DNA from: Primulina eburnea
Taxonomy: Eukaryota > Streptophyta > Magnoliopsida > Lamiales > Gesneriaceae
Direction of reading: 5' to 3'
Assembly (NCBI RefSeq): GCF_022965805.1
Contig: NC_133103.1
Coordinates: forward strand, 33,699,281 to 33,763,280
DNA length: 64,000 nucleotides
Shown here: piece by piece, positions 24,057 to 35,927 of the stretch
How the letters are laid out: each line of letters starts with the position of its first letter
How positions within the stretch are numbered: the stretch's first letter is position 1
Program-made: the position numbers and the translations under genes
The notes under the pieces: generated by a model
Database searches by the model: none
Told to the model about the DNA's origin: nothing
What the model saw: only the letters and a program-made list of their open reading frames with translations

Positions 24057-27000
24057 TTGGCACAAAATTGTTGTTTTCTACTACTTGTCATCCTCAAACG
24101 GATGGACAAACTGAAGTTGCCAATAGAACTTTGGAACACTTTTGCGTGCTATTTTTTAAAAGAACATGGATTGACATTTCTATGGACTTTATTTTGGGGT
24201 TGCCTATGACTAAGAAAGGAAGGGATTCTATTTTTGTTTTTGTGGATAGATTCTCTAAGAAGTCACATTTTATAGCTTGTCATAAAACCGATGATGCTTC
24301 AAACATTGCGGATTTGTTCTTTAGAGAAGTCGTTAGGTTGCATGGCATGCCTAGGACTATTGTTTCTGGTCGCGATGATAAATTCTTGAGTTACTTTTGG
24401 AATACTTTATGGGCTAAACTTGGCACAAAATTGTTGTTTTCTACTACTTGTCATCCTCAAACGGATGGACAAACTGAAGTTGCCAATAGAACTTTGGGAA
24501 CACTTTTGCGTGCTATTCTTAAAAAGAACTTGGATTGACATTTCTATGGACTTTATTTTTGGGTTGCCTAGGACTAAGAAGAGGAGGGATTCTATTTTCG
24601 TTGTTGAAGATTGATTCTCTAAAATGGCACATTTTAGAGCTTGTCATAAAACCGATGATGTTTCAAACATTGCAGATTTTTTCTTTAGAGAAGTCTTTAG
24701 GTTGCATGGCATGCCTAGACTATTGTTTCTTGTCGCGATGTTAAATTCTTGAGTTACTTTTGGAATACTTTATGGGCTAAACTTGGCACAAAATTGTAGT
24801 TTTCTACTACTAGTCATCCTCAAACGGATGGACAAACTGAAGTTGTCAATAGAACTTTGGGAACACTTTTGCGTGCTATTTTTTAAAAGAACATGGATTG
24901 ACATTTCTATGGACTTTATTTTGGGGTTGCCTATGACTAAGAAAGGAAGGGATTCTATTTTTGTTTTTGTGGATAGATTCTCTAAGAAGTCACATTTATA
25001 GCTTGTCATAAAACCGATGATGCTTCAAACATTGCGGATTTGTTCTTTAGAGAAGTCGTTAGGTTGCATGGCATGCCTAGGACTATTGCTTCTGATCGCG
25101 ATGTTAAATTTTTTAGTTACTTTTGGAATACTTTATGGGCTAAACTTGGCACAAAATTGTTGTTTTATACTACTTGTCATCCTCAAACAGATGGACAAAC
25201 TGAAGTTGCAATAGAACTTTGGGAACACTTTTACGTGCTATTCTTAAAAAGAACTTGGATTGACATTTCTATGGACTTTATTTTGGGGTTTCCTAGGTAG
25301 GACAAAGAAGGGGAGGGATTCAATTTTTGTCGTTGCGGATAGATTCTCTAAGATGGCACATTTTATATCTTGTCATAAAACCGATGATGCTTCAAACATT
25401 GCGGATTTGTTCTTTAGAGAAGTCGCTAGATTGCATGGCATGCCTAGGACTATTGTTTCTGATCACGATGTTAAATTCTTGAGTTACTTTTGGAAGACTT
25501 TATGGGCTAAACTTGGCACAAAATTGTTGTTTTCTACTACTAGTCATCCTCAAACGGATGGACAAACTGAAGTTGTCAATAGAACTTTGGGAGCACTTTT
25601 GCGTGCTATTCTTAAAAAGAACTTGGATTGACATTATTATGGACTATATTTTGGGTTGCCTAGGACTAAGAAGGGGAGGGATTCTATTTTTGTTGTTGTG
25701 GATAGATTCTCTAAGATGGCACATTTTATAGCTTGTCATAAAACCGATAATGTTTCAAAAATTGCGGATTTGTTCTTTAGAGAAGTCGCTAGGTTGCATG
25801 GCATGCCTAGGACTATTGTTTCTGATCGCGATGTTAAATTCTTGAGTTACTTTTGGAATACTTTATGGGCTAAACTTGGCACAAAATTGTTGTTTCTACT
25901 ACTTTTCATCCTAAACGGATGGACAAACTGAAGTTGTCAATAGAACATTGGGAACACTTTTGCGTGCTATTCTTAAAAAGAACTTGGTTTGACATTTCTA
26001 TGGACTTTATTTTGTGTTTGCCTAGGTAGGACTAAGAAGGGGAGGGATTCAATTTTTGTTGTTGTGGATAGATTCTCTAAGAAGGCACATTTTATAGCTT
26101 GTCATAAAACCGATGATGCTTCAAACATTGCGGATTTTTTTATTTAGAGAAGTCGTTAGGTTGCATGGCATGCCTAGGACTATTGTTTCTGGTCGCGATG
26201 TTAAATTCTTGAGTTACTTTTGGAAGACTTTATGGGCTAAACATGGCACCAAATCGTTGTTTTCTACTACTTGTCATCCTCAAACGGATGGACAAACTGA
26301 AGTTGTCAATAGAACTTTGGGAACACTTTTGCGTTCTATTCTTAAAAAGAACTTGGATTGACTTTTTTTATTGACTTTATTTTGGGGTTGCCTAGGACTA
26401 ATAAGGGGAGCGATTCTATTTTTGTTTTTGTGGATAGATTCTCTAAGAAGGCACATTTTATAGCTTGCAATAAAACCGATGATGCTTCAAACATTGCGGA
26501 TTTGTTCTTTAGAGAAATCGTTAGGTTGCATGGCATGCCTAGGACTATTGTTTCTGGTCGCGATGTTATATTCTTGAGTTACTTTTGGAATACTTTATGG
26601 GCTAAACTTGGCACAAAATTGTTGTTTTCTACTACTTGTCATCCTCAAACGGATGGACAAACTGAAGTTGCCAATAGAACTTTGGGAACACTTTTGCGTG
26701 CTATTTTTTAAAAGAACTTGGATTGACATTTCTATGGACTTTATTTTTGGGTTGCCTAGGATTAAGAAGGGGAGGGATTCTATTTTCGTTGTTTTGGATA
26801 GATTCTCTAAGATGACACATTTTATAGCTTGTCATAAAACCGATGATGCTTCAAACATTGCGGATTTGTTCTTTAGAGAAGTCGTTAGGTTGCATGGCAT
26901 GCCTAGGACTATTTTTTCAGGTCGCGATGTTAAATTCTTGAGTTACTTTTGGAAGACTTTATGGGCTAAACTTGGCACAAAATTGTTGTTTTCTACTACT

Positions 27001-29712
27001 TGTCATCCTCAAACGGATAGACAAACTGAAGTTGCCAATAGAACTTTGGGAACACTTTTGCGTGCTATTTTTTAAAAGAACATGGATTGACATTTCTATG
27101 GACTTTATTTTGGGGTTGCCTATGACTAAGAAAGGAAAGGATTCTATTTTTGTTTTTGTGGATAAACTCTCTAAGAAGGCACATTTTATAGCTTGTCATA
27201 AAACCGATGATGCTTCAAACATTACGGATTTGTTCTTTAGAGAAGTCGTTAGGTTGCATGGCATGCCTAGGACTATTGTTTCTGGTCGCGATGTTAAATT
27301 CTTGAGTTACTTTTGGAAGACTTTATGGGCTAAACTTGGCACAAAATTGTTGTTTTCTACTACTTTTCATCCTCAAACGGATAGACAAACCGAAGTTGTC
27401 AATAGAACTTTGGGAACACTTTTGCGTGCTATTCTTAAAAAGAACTTGGATTGACATTTTTTATTGACTTTATTTTGGGGTTGCTTATGACTAATAAGGG
27501 GAGCGATTTTATTTTTGTTTTTGTGGATAGATTCTCTAAGAAGGCACATTTTATAGCTTGCAATATAACCGATGATGCTTCAAACATGGCGGATTTGTTC
27601 TTTAGAGAAGTCGTTAGGTTGCATGGCATGCCTAGGACTATTGTTTCTGGTCGCGATGTTAAATTCTTGAGTTACTTTTGGAATACTTTATGGGCTAAAC
27701 TTGGCACAAAATTTTTGTTTTCTACTACTTGTCATCCTCAAACGGATGGACAAACTGAAGTTGTCAATATAACTTTGGGAACACTTTTGCGTGCTATTCT
27801 TAAAAAGAACTTGGATTGACATTTCTATGGACTTTATTTTGGGGTTGCCTATGACTAAGAAGGGGAGGGATTCTATTTTTGTTGTTGCGGATAGATTCTC
27901 TAAGTAGGCACATTTTATAGCTTGTCATAAAACTGTTGATGCTTCAAACTTTGCGGATTTGTTCTTTAGAGAAGTCGTTAGGTTGCATGGCATGCCTAGG
28001 ACTATTGTTTCTGGTCGCGATGTTAAATTCTTGAGTTACTTTTGGAATACTTCATGGGCTAAACTTGGCACAAAATTGTTGTTTTCTACTACTTGTCATC
28101 CTCAAACGGATGCACAAACTGAAGTTGCCAATAGAACTTTGGGAACACTTTTGCGTGCTATTTTTTAAAAGAACATGGATTGACATTTTTATGGACTTTA
28201 TTTTGGGGTTTCCTATGACTAAGAAAGGAAGGGATTCTATTTTTGTTTTTGTGGATAGATTCTCTAAGAAGTCACATTTTATAGCTTGTCATAAAACCGA
28301 TGATGCTTCAAACATTGCGGATTTGTTCTTTAGAGAAGTCGTTAGGTTGCATGGCATGCCTAGGACTATTGTTTCTGGTCGCGATGATAAATTCTTGAGT
28401 TACTTTTGGAATACTTTATGGGCTAAACTTGGCACAAAATTGTTGTTTTCTACTACTTGTCATCCTCAAACGGATGGACAAACTGAAGTTGCCAATAGAA
28501 CTTTGGGAACACTTTTGCGTGCTATTCTTAAAAAGAACTTGGATTGACATTTCTATGGACTTTATTTTTGGGTTGCCTAGGACTAAGAAGAGGAGGGATT
28601 CTATTTTCGTTGTTGTGGATAGATTCTGTAAGATGGCACATTTTATAGCTTGTCATAAAACCGATGATGTTTCAAACATTGCAGATTTTTTCTTTAGAGA
28701 AGTCTTTAGGTTGCATGGCATGCCTAGACTATTGTTTCTTGTCGCGATGTTAAATTCTTGAGTTACTTTTGGAAGACTTTATGGGCTAAACTTGGCACAA
28801 AATTGTTGTTTTCTACTACTTGTCATCCTCAAACGGATAGACAAACCGAAGTTGTCAATAGAACATTGGGAACACTTTTGCGTGCTATTCTTAAAAAGAA
28901 CTTGGATTGACATTTCTATGGACTTTATTTTGGGGTTGCCTATGACTAAGAAGGGGAGGGATTCTATTTTCGTTGTTGTGGATAGATTCTCTAAGAAAGC
29001 ACATTTTATAGCTTTTCATAAACCGATGATGCTTCAAACATTGCGGATTTGTTCTTTAGAGAAGTCGTTATGTTGCATGGCATGCTTAGGACTATTGTTT
29101 CTGGTCGCGATGTTAAATTCTTGAGTTACTTTTGAAATAATTTATGGGCTAAACTCGGGGCAAAATTGTTGTTTTCTACTACTTGTCATCCTCAAACGGA
29201 TGGACAAACTGAAGTTGCCAATAGAACTTTGGGAACACTTTTGCGTGCTATTTTTTAAAAGAACTTGGATTGACATTTTTTATTGACTTTATTTTGGGGT
29301 TGCCTATGACTAATAAGGGGAGCGATTCTATTTTTGTTTTTGTGGATAGATTCTCTAAGAAGGCACATTTTATAGCTTGCAATAAAACCGATGATGCTTC
29401 AAACATTGCGGATTTGTTCTTTAGAGAAGTCGTTAGGTTGCATGGCATGCCTAGGACCATTGTTTCTGGTCGCGATGTTAAATTCTTGAGTTACTTTTGG
29501 AATACTTCATGGGCTAAACTTGGCACAAAACTGTTGTTTTCTACTACTTGTCATCCTCAAACGGATGGACAAACTGAAGTTGCCAATAGAACTTTGGGAA
29601 CACTTTTGCGTGCTATTTTTTAAAAGACCATGGATTGACATTTCTATGGACTTTATTTTGGGGTTGCCTATGACTAAGAAAGGAAGGGATTCTATTTTTG
29701 TTTTTGTGGATA

Positions 29713-29717
29713 GATTC
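29713..29717 (+). repeat. Target site duplication GATTC, left copy
   Basis: GATTC precedes the LTR start TGTAGTGACCC at 29718, and GATTC (35928-35932) follows the element end ACTACA at 35927. Uninterrupted satellite reads TAGATTCTCTAAG here, so this is a clean 5-bp duplication, the usual size for Ty3/gypsy. Confidence 0.93.
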
Positions 29718-30924
29718 TGTAGTGACCCGTTCTAGAATCACCTACTAATCAGAACTTAAGCATGCAAAATTAACATTTAAAACTGAATCAGGTAAACAGC
29801 GGAAAAACAGTAATACAACCCAATCGAATCTGTAAGTACAAAATACTTAAACAACCAGATCGAACTAAATTCCAAGAACAAATACCAACAACTACAGGTC
29901 AACCTCTGTCAGCTCCCTGTCTGCTCCCTCCTGGACCGTCCAACCTGAGACCTGCCCCATCGAATAGGGTGTCCAAAACAGAGATAAACCGAGGACGTGA
30001 GCATAAAACGCTCAGTACCGAAAGCATGAGTATACAAGACTATGACATGCATGTATGCAAAATGTACTGGATACCAGGATCTGGGTATAACGAAATACTG
30101 CTCAGGTAAATGACGTCAAGGTATGTAGCACTCTGCGCCGTCGCACCAGGAGGTGGCTCCCATACCAAAATAAACATGTGGATATACCGGTGACCTGACC
30201 ACCGTCGGCCAACGGGGTCCAACCATCCACAACAAACGAGGGCTGAGCACCCTCTCAACAGGCTATCTCAAAGATAATCAGGCTCAACATGATTATGCAA
30301 ATGCCGCATAATAAACCATGCATCATATGACAGATAATAATGGAACATATAAACATGCAACACATAGTAAAGCATACTCAATCCTGCTATCTCGGATAGT
30401 ACTTTCGTACCTCAAACCAGTAGATCCTAGCAATCAGCCCTAGAATCAAGCCTGCGTCCGTAGTCAGCCCACTGATGCCGCTAGCTCCCAACTAGAGCAC
30501 AGCTCCGCTACAAAACCAGTAGCTCTCTGCTAGTGCCTGAACCTCGGGAAAAGACTAGAAACCCATCAGAAACGACTAAAACGCTCTGGAACACTCGGAA
30601 TTGGCGAGTAAAAAGTGAAGCCTCGCGCCTCTATTTATAGACAACGATCGGTAGATCCGATCCACTTCGGAAGATCCGATCCGGCACACTTCGGACGATC
30701 CGAACCCTGATCGGACGGTCCGAATCCTGCATGTCTTCCACGTGTCCAGCCACCTGTCTCGGACGATCCGAACCCTGATCGGACGATCCGAATCCTGCAT
30801 GTCTTCCACGTGTCCAGCCACCTGTCTCGGACGATCCGAACCCTGATCGGACGATCCGAACCCTGTTCGGTCCTTCCGATCTCACTGAAATATAATTAAT
30901 CCAATTAGGCATCGGGATACTACA
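29718..30924 (-). repeat. 3' LTR of the 29.7-kb element
   Basis: 1207 bp, running from TGTAGTGACCC to GGGATACTACA on the + strand. It contains a TATA box (CTATTTATAG, 30631-30640, - strand sense) and a U3 segment (about 30645-30880) made of TTCGGACGATCCGAA-type boxes. Within this a 68-bp tandem duplication (30709-30776, 30777-30844) carries one CACGTG G-box in each copy (30739, 30807). Confidence 0.93.
30645..30880 (-). promoter_or_regulatory. U3 palindromic boxes and G-box repeat, 3' LTR of the 29.7-kb element
   Basis: Repeated inverted boxes with arms TTCGG and CCGAA, and a 68-bp tandem repeat with CACGTG. They lie directly upstream (in - strand sense) of the TATA box. The 5' LTR has the same array at about 35648-35883. 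CACGTG is the known core site of plant bZIP and bHLH factors; use here is inferred. Confidence 0.65.
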
Positions 30925-30936
30925 TTCTCCCCCTCT
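30925..30936 (-). other. Polypurine tract, 29.7-kb element
   Basis: In - strand sense AGAGGGGGAGAA lies directly against the 3' LTR start TGTAGTATCC. This is the plus-strand primer position for Ty3/gypsy elements. Confidence 0.88.
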
Positions 30937-30942
30937 AAAAAG

Positions 30943-30960
30943 GATTTCGTCCGCGAAATC
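30943..30960 (-). other. Hairpin beside polypurine tract (29.7-kb element)
   Basis: GATTTCG, four-base loop, CGAAATC: a 7-bp perfect stem 7 bp from the polypurine tract. Equivalents are at 52219-52236, 56675-56692 and 59196-59213. Confidence 0.7.
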
Positions 30961-31063
30961 GTGTCTGAAGAATGACAATTCTGAACAACAATACATTCAA
31001 CTTAAGAATGAATTACAACTGAAAGTACAACTGAAATTACAATCATAACTGAAAATACTACAA

Positions 31064-33684
31064 CTAGAACAACTCTGGATGCTCTGACCGCATGCGACTC
31101 TCTATTTCCCAAGTAGCTTCTTCAGCACCTCGGCGCTGCCACTGCACTAAGACAAGAGGAATAGTCTTATTCCGCAGTACCTTATCCTTCCGGTCTAAGA
31201 TCGAAACCGGTCTTTCCACAAAGGACAAATCCGGATTCAGCTGAACTTCTGTCGGATGCAAAACATGAGACTCATCCGCTACGTATCGTCTCAACAAGGA
31301 CACATGAAACACATTGTGAACACTAGACAGATACGGTGGCAAAGCTAATCTGTAGGCCAAATCTCCCACACATTCTAAGATCTCAAAAGGACCAATGAAT
31401 CTCGGAGATAGCTTACCCTTGAGTCCAAATCTCAGAATCCTCCGAAAAGGTGATACCTTGAGAAACACTTTCTCGCCTGCATCAAAATGAAGAGGTCTGC
31501 GCTTGGTGTTCGCATAACTTGCTTGTCGATCCTGAGCAGTCTTAATCCGCTGTTTGATCACAAGAACTTTGTGCATGGCCTGCTGAATCAATTCTGGACC
31601 CTCGACCTGTCGTTCTCCGACTTCCTCCCAGAACAGAGGAGTACGACAACGTCTACCATACAATGCTTCAAATGGAGACATACCAATACTCCTATGAAAA
31701 CTGTTGTTGTATGCAAACTCTATCAGTGGCAGATGATCCTGCCAAGCTGGCTCGAAATCCAACACACAAGATCTCAACATATCCTCAAGAGTACGAATAG
31801 TCCTCTCTGACTGACCGTCAGTCTCTGGGTGATATGCAGTACTCAAACTCAAGGTAGTGCCCAAAGCTTGCTGAAAGCTGCCCCAAAATCTAGATGTAAA
31901 TCGAGGATCTCTGTCACTAACGATACTCACGGGCACACCATGAAACCGTACAATCTCCCGAATGTACAACCGTGCCATCCGATCGAAAGTGAAATCTCTG
32001 TTATACGGAAGAAAATGGGCAGACTTAGTAAGCCGATCCACTACCACCCAGATAGCATCTCTATTCCCCACAGACATAGGTAAGTGAGTCACGAAGTCCA
32101 TCGTGATATGCTCCCACTTCCACTCCGGAATAGGAAGATTCTGCAACAAACCTCCAGGTCGTCGATACTCAGCCTTCACCTGCTGACAGACTAGGCACTT
32201 GGAGACATACTGATAAACATTACGTTTCATACCTTTCCACCAAAATCGAGTCCTCAAATCCTTATACATCTTGTTGCTCCCCGGATGAACACTCAACTTG
32301 CTACGATGAGCCTGGGACAAAATCTCCTCCCTCAAAGTGTCATCTTCCGGTACAACAACACGACCAGATAAGCACAAAAGACCCTCAGACTGATAGTGGA
32401 ATCCAGAAGTGTTATCTCCATCAGCCAACCGAGCTAATTTCTGAACCTTAGAATCAGACATCTGAGCATCTCTAATCCGAGAATACAAAACCGGCTCAGA
32501 CAAAATAGTAGCTACACGGATACTCTCTGTTCCCTTCCGATGCTTACAATTGAATCCCATCGAACAGAAATCCTGAAATACCCAATTCATCAGATCCATA
32601 AAAACTGCTGGTGCATTCGTCACCCCAAAAGGCATAACCAGAAACTCATAATGCCCAAACCGGGTCCTGAATGCAGTCTTCGGTATATCTCCCTGATGAA
32701 CTCGAAGCTGATGATAACCAGACCTTAAATCAATTTTGGAATACACAGAGGTACCTTGCAGTTGATCAAATAAATCATCAATCCGTGGCAACGGATACTT
32801 ATTCTTTATCGTAGCACGATTCAACTGCCGATAATCTATGCAGAGCCGCATAGAACCATCCTTCTTTTTGACAAAAAGAACTGGTGCTCCCCACGGGGAC
32901 ACACTGGGTCGAATATACCCCTTGTCAAGAAGATCCTGCAACTGCTGTTTCAATTCTTGCATCTCCGATGGAGCTAAATGATAAGGAGCTCTAGAGATTG
33001 GTGCCGTGTCTGGCACTAAATCAATGCCGAAATCCACTTCCCGAACGGGAGGAAAACCAGGAATCTCCTCGGGAAAAACATCCGGAAAATCGCAAACCAC
33101 TGGAATGTCACTGATACCGACACTATCTGAGGACGAATCAATAGCATAGATAAGGTAGCCTTCCCCGCCCGAATCTAAAGCACGACAGGCTTTCAGAGCA
33201 GAAACCACAGGCATCGGGGGTCGCGCTCCCTCTCCATAGAAAAACCAACTGTCGCCCTCAACTGGACGAAACTGCACAAACTTCTGATAACAGTCCACAG
33301 TAGCTCTAAACACAGTCAGCACATCTATTCCCAGAATGCAATCAAAATCCTCCATCGCAAGAATCATCAAATTAGCAGTTAAAACATTACCCTCAAACTC
33401 TAGAGGACAACCTAAAACTAGACGTTTAGCTAGCACCGAATGACCCATCGGTGTGGAAACAGATGCCACAACGTCCAAAGAAGTGAAAGGTAACGCATGA
33501 CGCTTAGAAAACTCGCAGATATGAATGAATGTGATGCACCAGTATCAATGAGAACGTAAGCAGGTAATCCACATAATAAAAAAACACTTGCGATAACTCT
33601 CTCGTTCTCCTTAGCAGCCTGATCCTGGTTAAGAACAAAGACCTGCCCTTGAGTACGCGGTCGGAGGTTAGAACCCTGAGTAGA
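31064..33684 (-). pseudogene. pol: pol of the 29.7-kb element: protease, partial RT, integrase, chromodomain tail; RT active site and RNase H deleted
   Basis: Pol would supply protease, reverse transcriptase, RNase H and integrase. The open frame 31064-33478 encodes 804 codons; upstream the protease motif (DTGAS, 33532-33546) is in another frame because of a one-base loss near 33513-33516. RT begins normally ([45 protein letters not shown]) but jumps at VFQDF, near 32570, straight to CSMGF. In the related element at 57735 these points are separated by about 285 residues holding the FIDD active site and all of RNase H. Integrase is present: HHCC finger (CLVC), MDFV, SDRD, then Glu in DGQSE. 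The C-terminus ([17 protein letters not shown]) is chromodomain-like. The deletion keeps the frame and has a few bases (GGATT) of possible microhomology. Confidence 0.92.
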
Positions 33685-34635
33685 CTATCCCTGCTGTGGC
33701 CTCTGGTGAACTGAAGCCTGAGAACCAGATCCTGATCCTCCGCCCATCTGTGGACAATCTCTCTTCATGTGGCCCATCTCACCGCACTTGTAACAAGCAC
33801 CCGCAACCTTGCGACAACGCTCCGTCGGATGATCCTTCCCGCAATGCTGACACGGGCCCTTCTTCTTCCCAAAATGGTGAACTCCTCCAGATCCAGAGGA
33901 AGAAGAAGTAGATCCAGCCTTCTTAAATGCTTGGGCGCGGGGACCCAAAGAACTAGTAGGACGAGCAGACTGCATGGCTCGACCTCTCAGCAAACTGCCC
34001 TCAGCCTGGCGACAACGGTTCACAAGGCCCTCATACGATGTCGGATCATCACATACAACAACCCGATCATAAATCTCCTGATTGAGGCCCTGAAGAAAAT
34101 GGTTATACTTGGCCCTAGCATTGTCACTGACATGTGGAACATACGGAAGCAACTCAAAGAACTTCTGCTGATACTCATCAACAGACAAACTTCCCTGCTT
34201 CAGATTGATCAACTCAATCGCCTTGGTCTGCAGAAGAGCTGGCGGAAAGTAAAGCAGCATGAAAGCGGCTCGGAAATCGGCCCAAAGAACTCGACCCTGT
34301 CGCTGAACTATCGGTGCAGAGGTAGACCTCCACCACTTACGCGCACCACCCTCCAGCAAGAAATCAAGGGTATCAATCTGCTGCTCCGCCGAGCACTGAA
34401 AAGTCTTGAAGCAGCTCTCCATCCTCTCAAGCCAGTTCTCCGCAACATCCGGAGTCTCACCGCCCGAAAGAGGTTTCGGCCCCATCTGCAAGAGCCGATG
34501 CATACTAAAACTCCGAGGCTCATCACGACGGTGTTGACGACGTTCTCGATGCTCTCGGCGACGCTCCCGATCGTCGCGGTCTTCCCAGCGTCCAATGCTG
34601 CCATGACTACTAGCATCGTCGTCAAAACCAGACAT
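33685..34635 (-). pseudogene. gag: gag of the 29.7-kb element
   Basis: Encodes 316 residues from ATG at 34635 (MSGFDDDASSHG). The N-terminus is very rich in Arg, His and Asp/Glu. The Gag core runs from about residue 60 to 200 (WLERMESCFKTF, ARKWWRS, FFELLPYVPHVSDNA). A Ser/Gly linker is followed by a short knuckle CQHCGKDHPTERC and a standard CX2CX4HX4C knuckle (CYKCGEMGHMKRDC). It ends at TAG after HQRPQQG, although the same frame continues into protease text, so the stop is a nonsense change and not the natural end; the 57.7-kb relative reads through at this place. A truncated Gag might still form particles, but fusion to protease would be lost. Confidence 0.9.
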
Positions 34636-34704
34636 CTCTAGCTACAAAAGTTACCAGAGATTAAACCCAAAAGAACAGTTCCAAATCCCAAAATCTTAAT
34701 GCAT

Positions 34705-34716
34705 GCTCTGATACCA
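34705..34716 (-). other. Primer binding site (tRNA-Met), 29.7-kb element
   Basis: In - strand sense TGGTATCAGAGC lies 4 bp after the 5' LTR end (CACTACA). Same initiator-tRNA site as in the family-A element. Confidence 0.93.
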
Positions 34717-34720
34717 TAAA

Positions 34721-35927
34721 TGTAGTGACCCGTTCCAGAATCACCTACTAATCAGAACTTAAGCATGCAAAATTAACATTTAAAACTGAATCAGGTAAAC
34801 AGCGGAAAAACAGTAATACAACTCAATCGAATCTGTAAGTACAAAATACTTAAACAACCAGATCGAACTAAATTCCAAGAACAAATACCAACAACTACAG
34901 GTCAACCTCTGTCAGCTCCCTGTCCGCTCCCTCCTGGACCGTCCAACCTGAGACCTGCCCCATCGAATAGGGTGTCCAAAACAGAGATAAACCGAGGACG
35001 TGAGCATAAAACGCTCAGTACCGAAAGCATGAGTATACAAGACTATGACATGCATGTATGCAAAATGTACTGGATACCAGGATCTGGGTATAACGAAATA
35101 CTGCTCAGGTAAATGACGTCAAGGTATGTAGCACTCTGCGCCGTCGCACCAGGAGGTGGCTCCCATACCAAAATAAACCTGTGGATATACCGGTGACCTG
35201 ACCACCGTCGGCCAACGGGGTCCAACCATCCACAACAAACGAGGGCTGAGCACCCTCTCAACAGGCTATCTCAAAGATAATCAGGCTCAACATGATTATG
35301 CAAATGCCGCATAATAAACCATGCATCATATGACAGATAATAATGCAACATATAAACATGCAACACATAGTAAAGCATACTCAATCCTGCTATCTCGGAT
35401 AGTACTTTCGTACCTCAAACCAGTAGATCCTAGCAATCAGCCCTAGAATCAAGCCTGCGTCCGTAGTCAGCCCACTGATGCCGCTAGCTCCCAACTAGAG
35501 CACAGCTCCGCTACAAAACCAGTAGCTCTCTGCTAGTGCCTGAACCTCGGGAAAAGACTAGAAACCCATCAGAAACGACTAAAACGCTCTGGAACACTCG
35601 GAATTGGCGAGTAAAAAGTGAAGCCTCGCGCCTCTATTTATAGACAACGATCGGTAGATCCGATCCACTTCGGAAGATCCGATCCGGCACACTTCGGACG
35701 ATCCGAACCCTGATCGGACGGTCCGAATCCTGCATGTCTTCCACGTGTCCAGCCACCTGTCTCGGACGATCCGAACCCTGATCGGACGATCCGAATCCTG
35801 CATGTCTTCCACGTGTCCAGCCACCTGTCTCGGACGATCCGAACCCTGATCGGACGATCCGAACCCTGTTCGGTCCTTCCGATCTCACTGAAATATAATT
35901 AATCCAATTAGGCATCGGGATACTACA
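34721..35927 (-). repeat. 5' LTR of the 29.7-kb element
   Basis: 1207 bp, nearly identical to 29718-30924. Differences noticed are near the starts (TTCTAG/TTCCAG), AACCC/AACTC, TGTCTG/TGTCCG, AACATG/AACCTG and AATGGA/AATGCA. TATA box (CTATTTATAG) at 35634-35643, palindromic U3 boxes at about 35648-35883, G-boxes at 35742 and 35810. Confidence 0.93.

Larger units (their letters stand above)
22031..29717 (+). repeat. Satellite block B: tandem integrase-core repeat, about 21 units
   Basis: Same monomer and orientation as block A. Variants typical of this block are [10 protein letters not shown] (GCCTATGACTAAG), RFSKKAHF or RFSKKSHF, and joints reading TTTTTTAAAAGAACATGG. Some units have a shifted joint (TTTTTTTATTGACTTT, at about 26365, 27457 and 29277). 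A 728-bp two-unit period is clear between 22601 and about 24060. Units near 22190, 25090 and 25830 keep the second catalytic Asp (SDRD). One joint near 24127 lacks a G (363 bp) and so keeps the frame across two units. The block is continuous with block C: the element at 29718-35927 interrupts it with a target duplication. Confidence 0.95.
29718..35927 (-). mobile_element. Complete two-LTR Ty3/gypsy element (chromodomain lineage), internally deleted, inserted in satellite
   Basis: A 6210-bp element read on the - strand: 5' LTR 34721-35927, primer site 34705-34716, gag, pol, polypurine tract 30925-30936, 3' LTR 29718-30924, flanked by GATTC duplications. Both LTRs are 1207 bp and differ by eye at about five positions (about 0.4%), so insertion is recent. 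Coding is damaged: gag ends at an in-frame TAG, the protease has a one-base loss, and about 855 nt are missing in frame from within RT through RNase H, compared with the element at 57735. With no RT active site it cannot move by itself. Confidence 0.95.

Noticed and set aside
30040..30258. Conserved frame present in both LTRs of the 29.7-kb element (also at 35043)
   Set aside because: Identity simply reflects the recent common origin of the LTRs; no start context or known domain.
31487..34641. Open frames on the + strand through the 29.7-kb element (for example 33769-34641)
   Set aside because: They are antisense shadows of the - strand gag and pol frames, with no recognisable motif.
29718..35927. 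Endogenous pararetrovirus or other integrated virus
   Set aside because: Two LTRs, tRNA-Met primer site, polypurine tract, 5-bp target duplication, integrase and chromodomain tail fit a Ty3/gypsy retrotransposon; no movement protein or envelope-like frame is seen.
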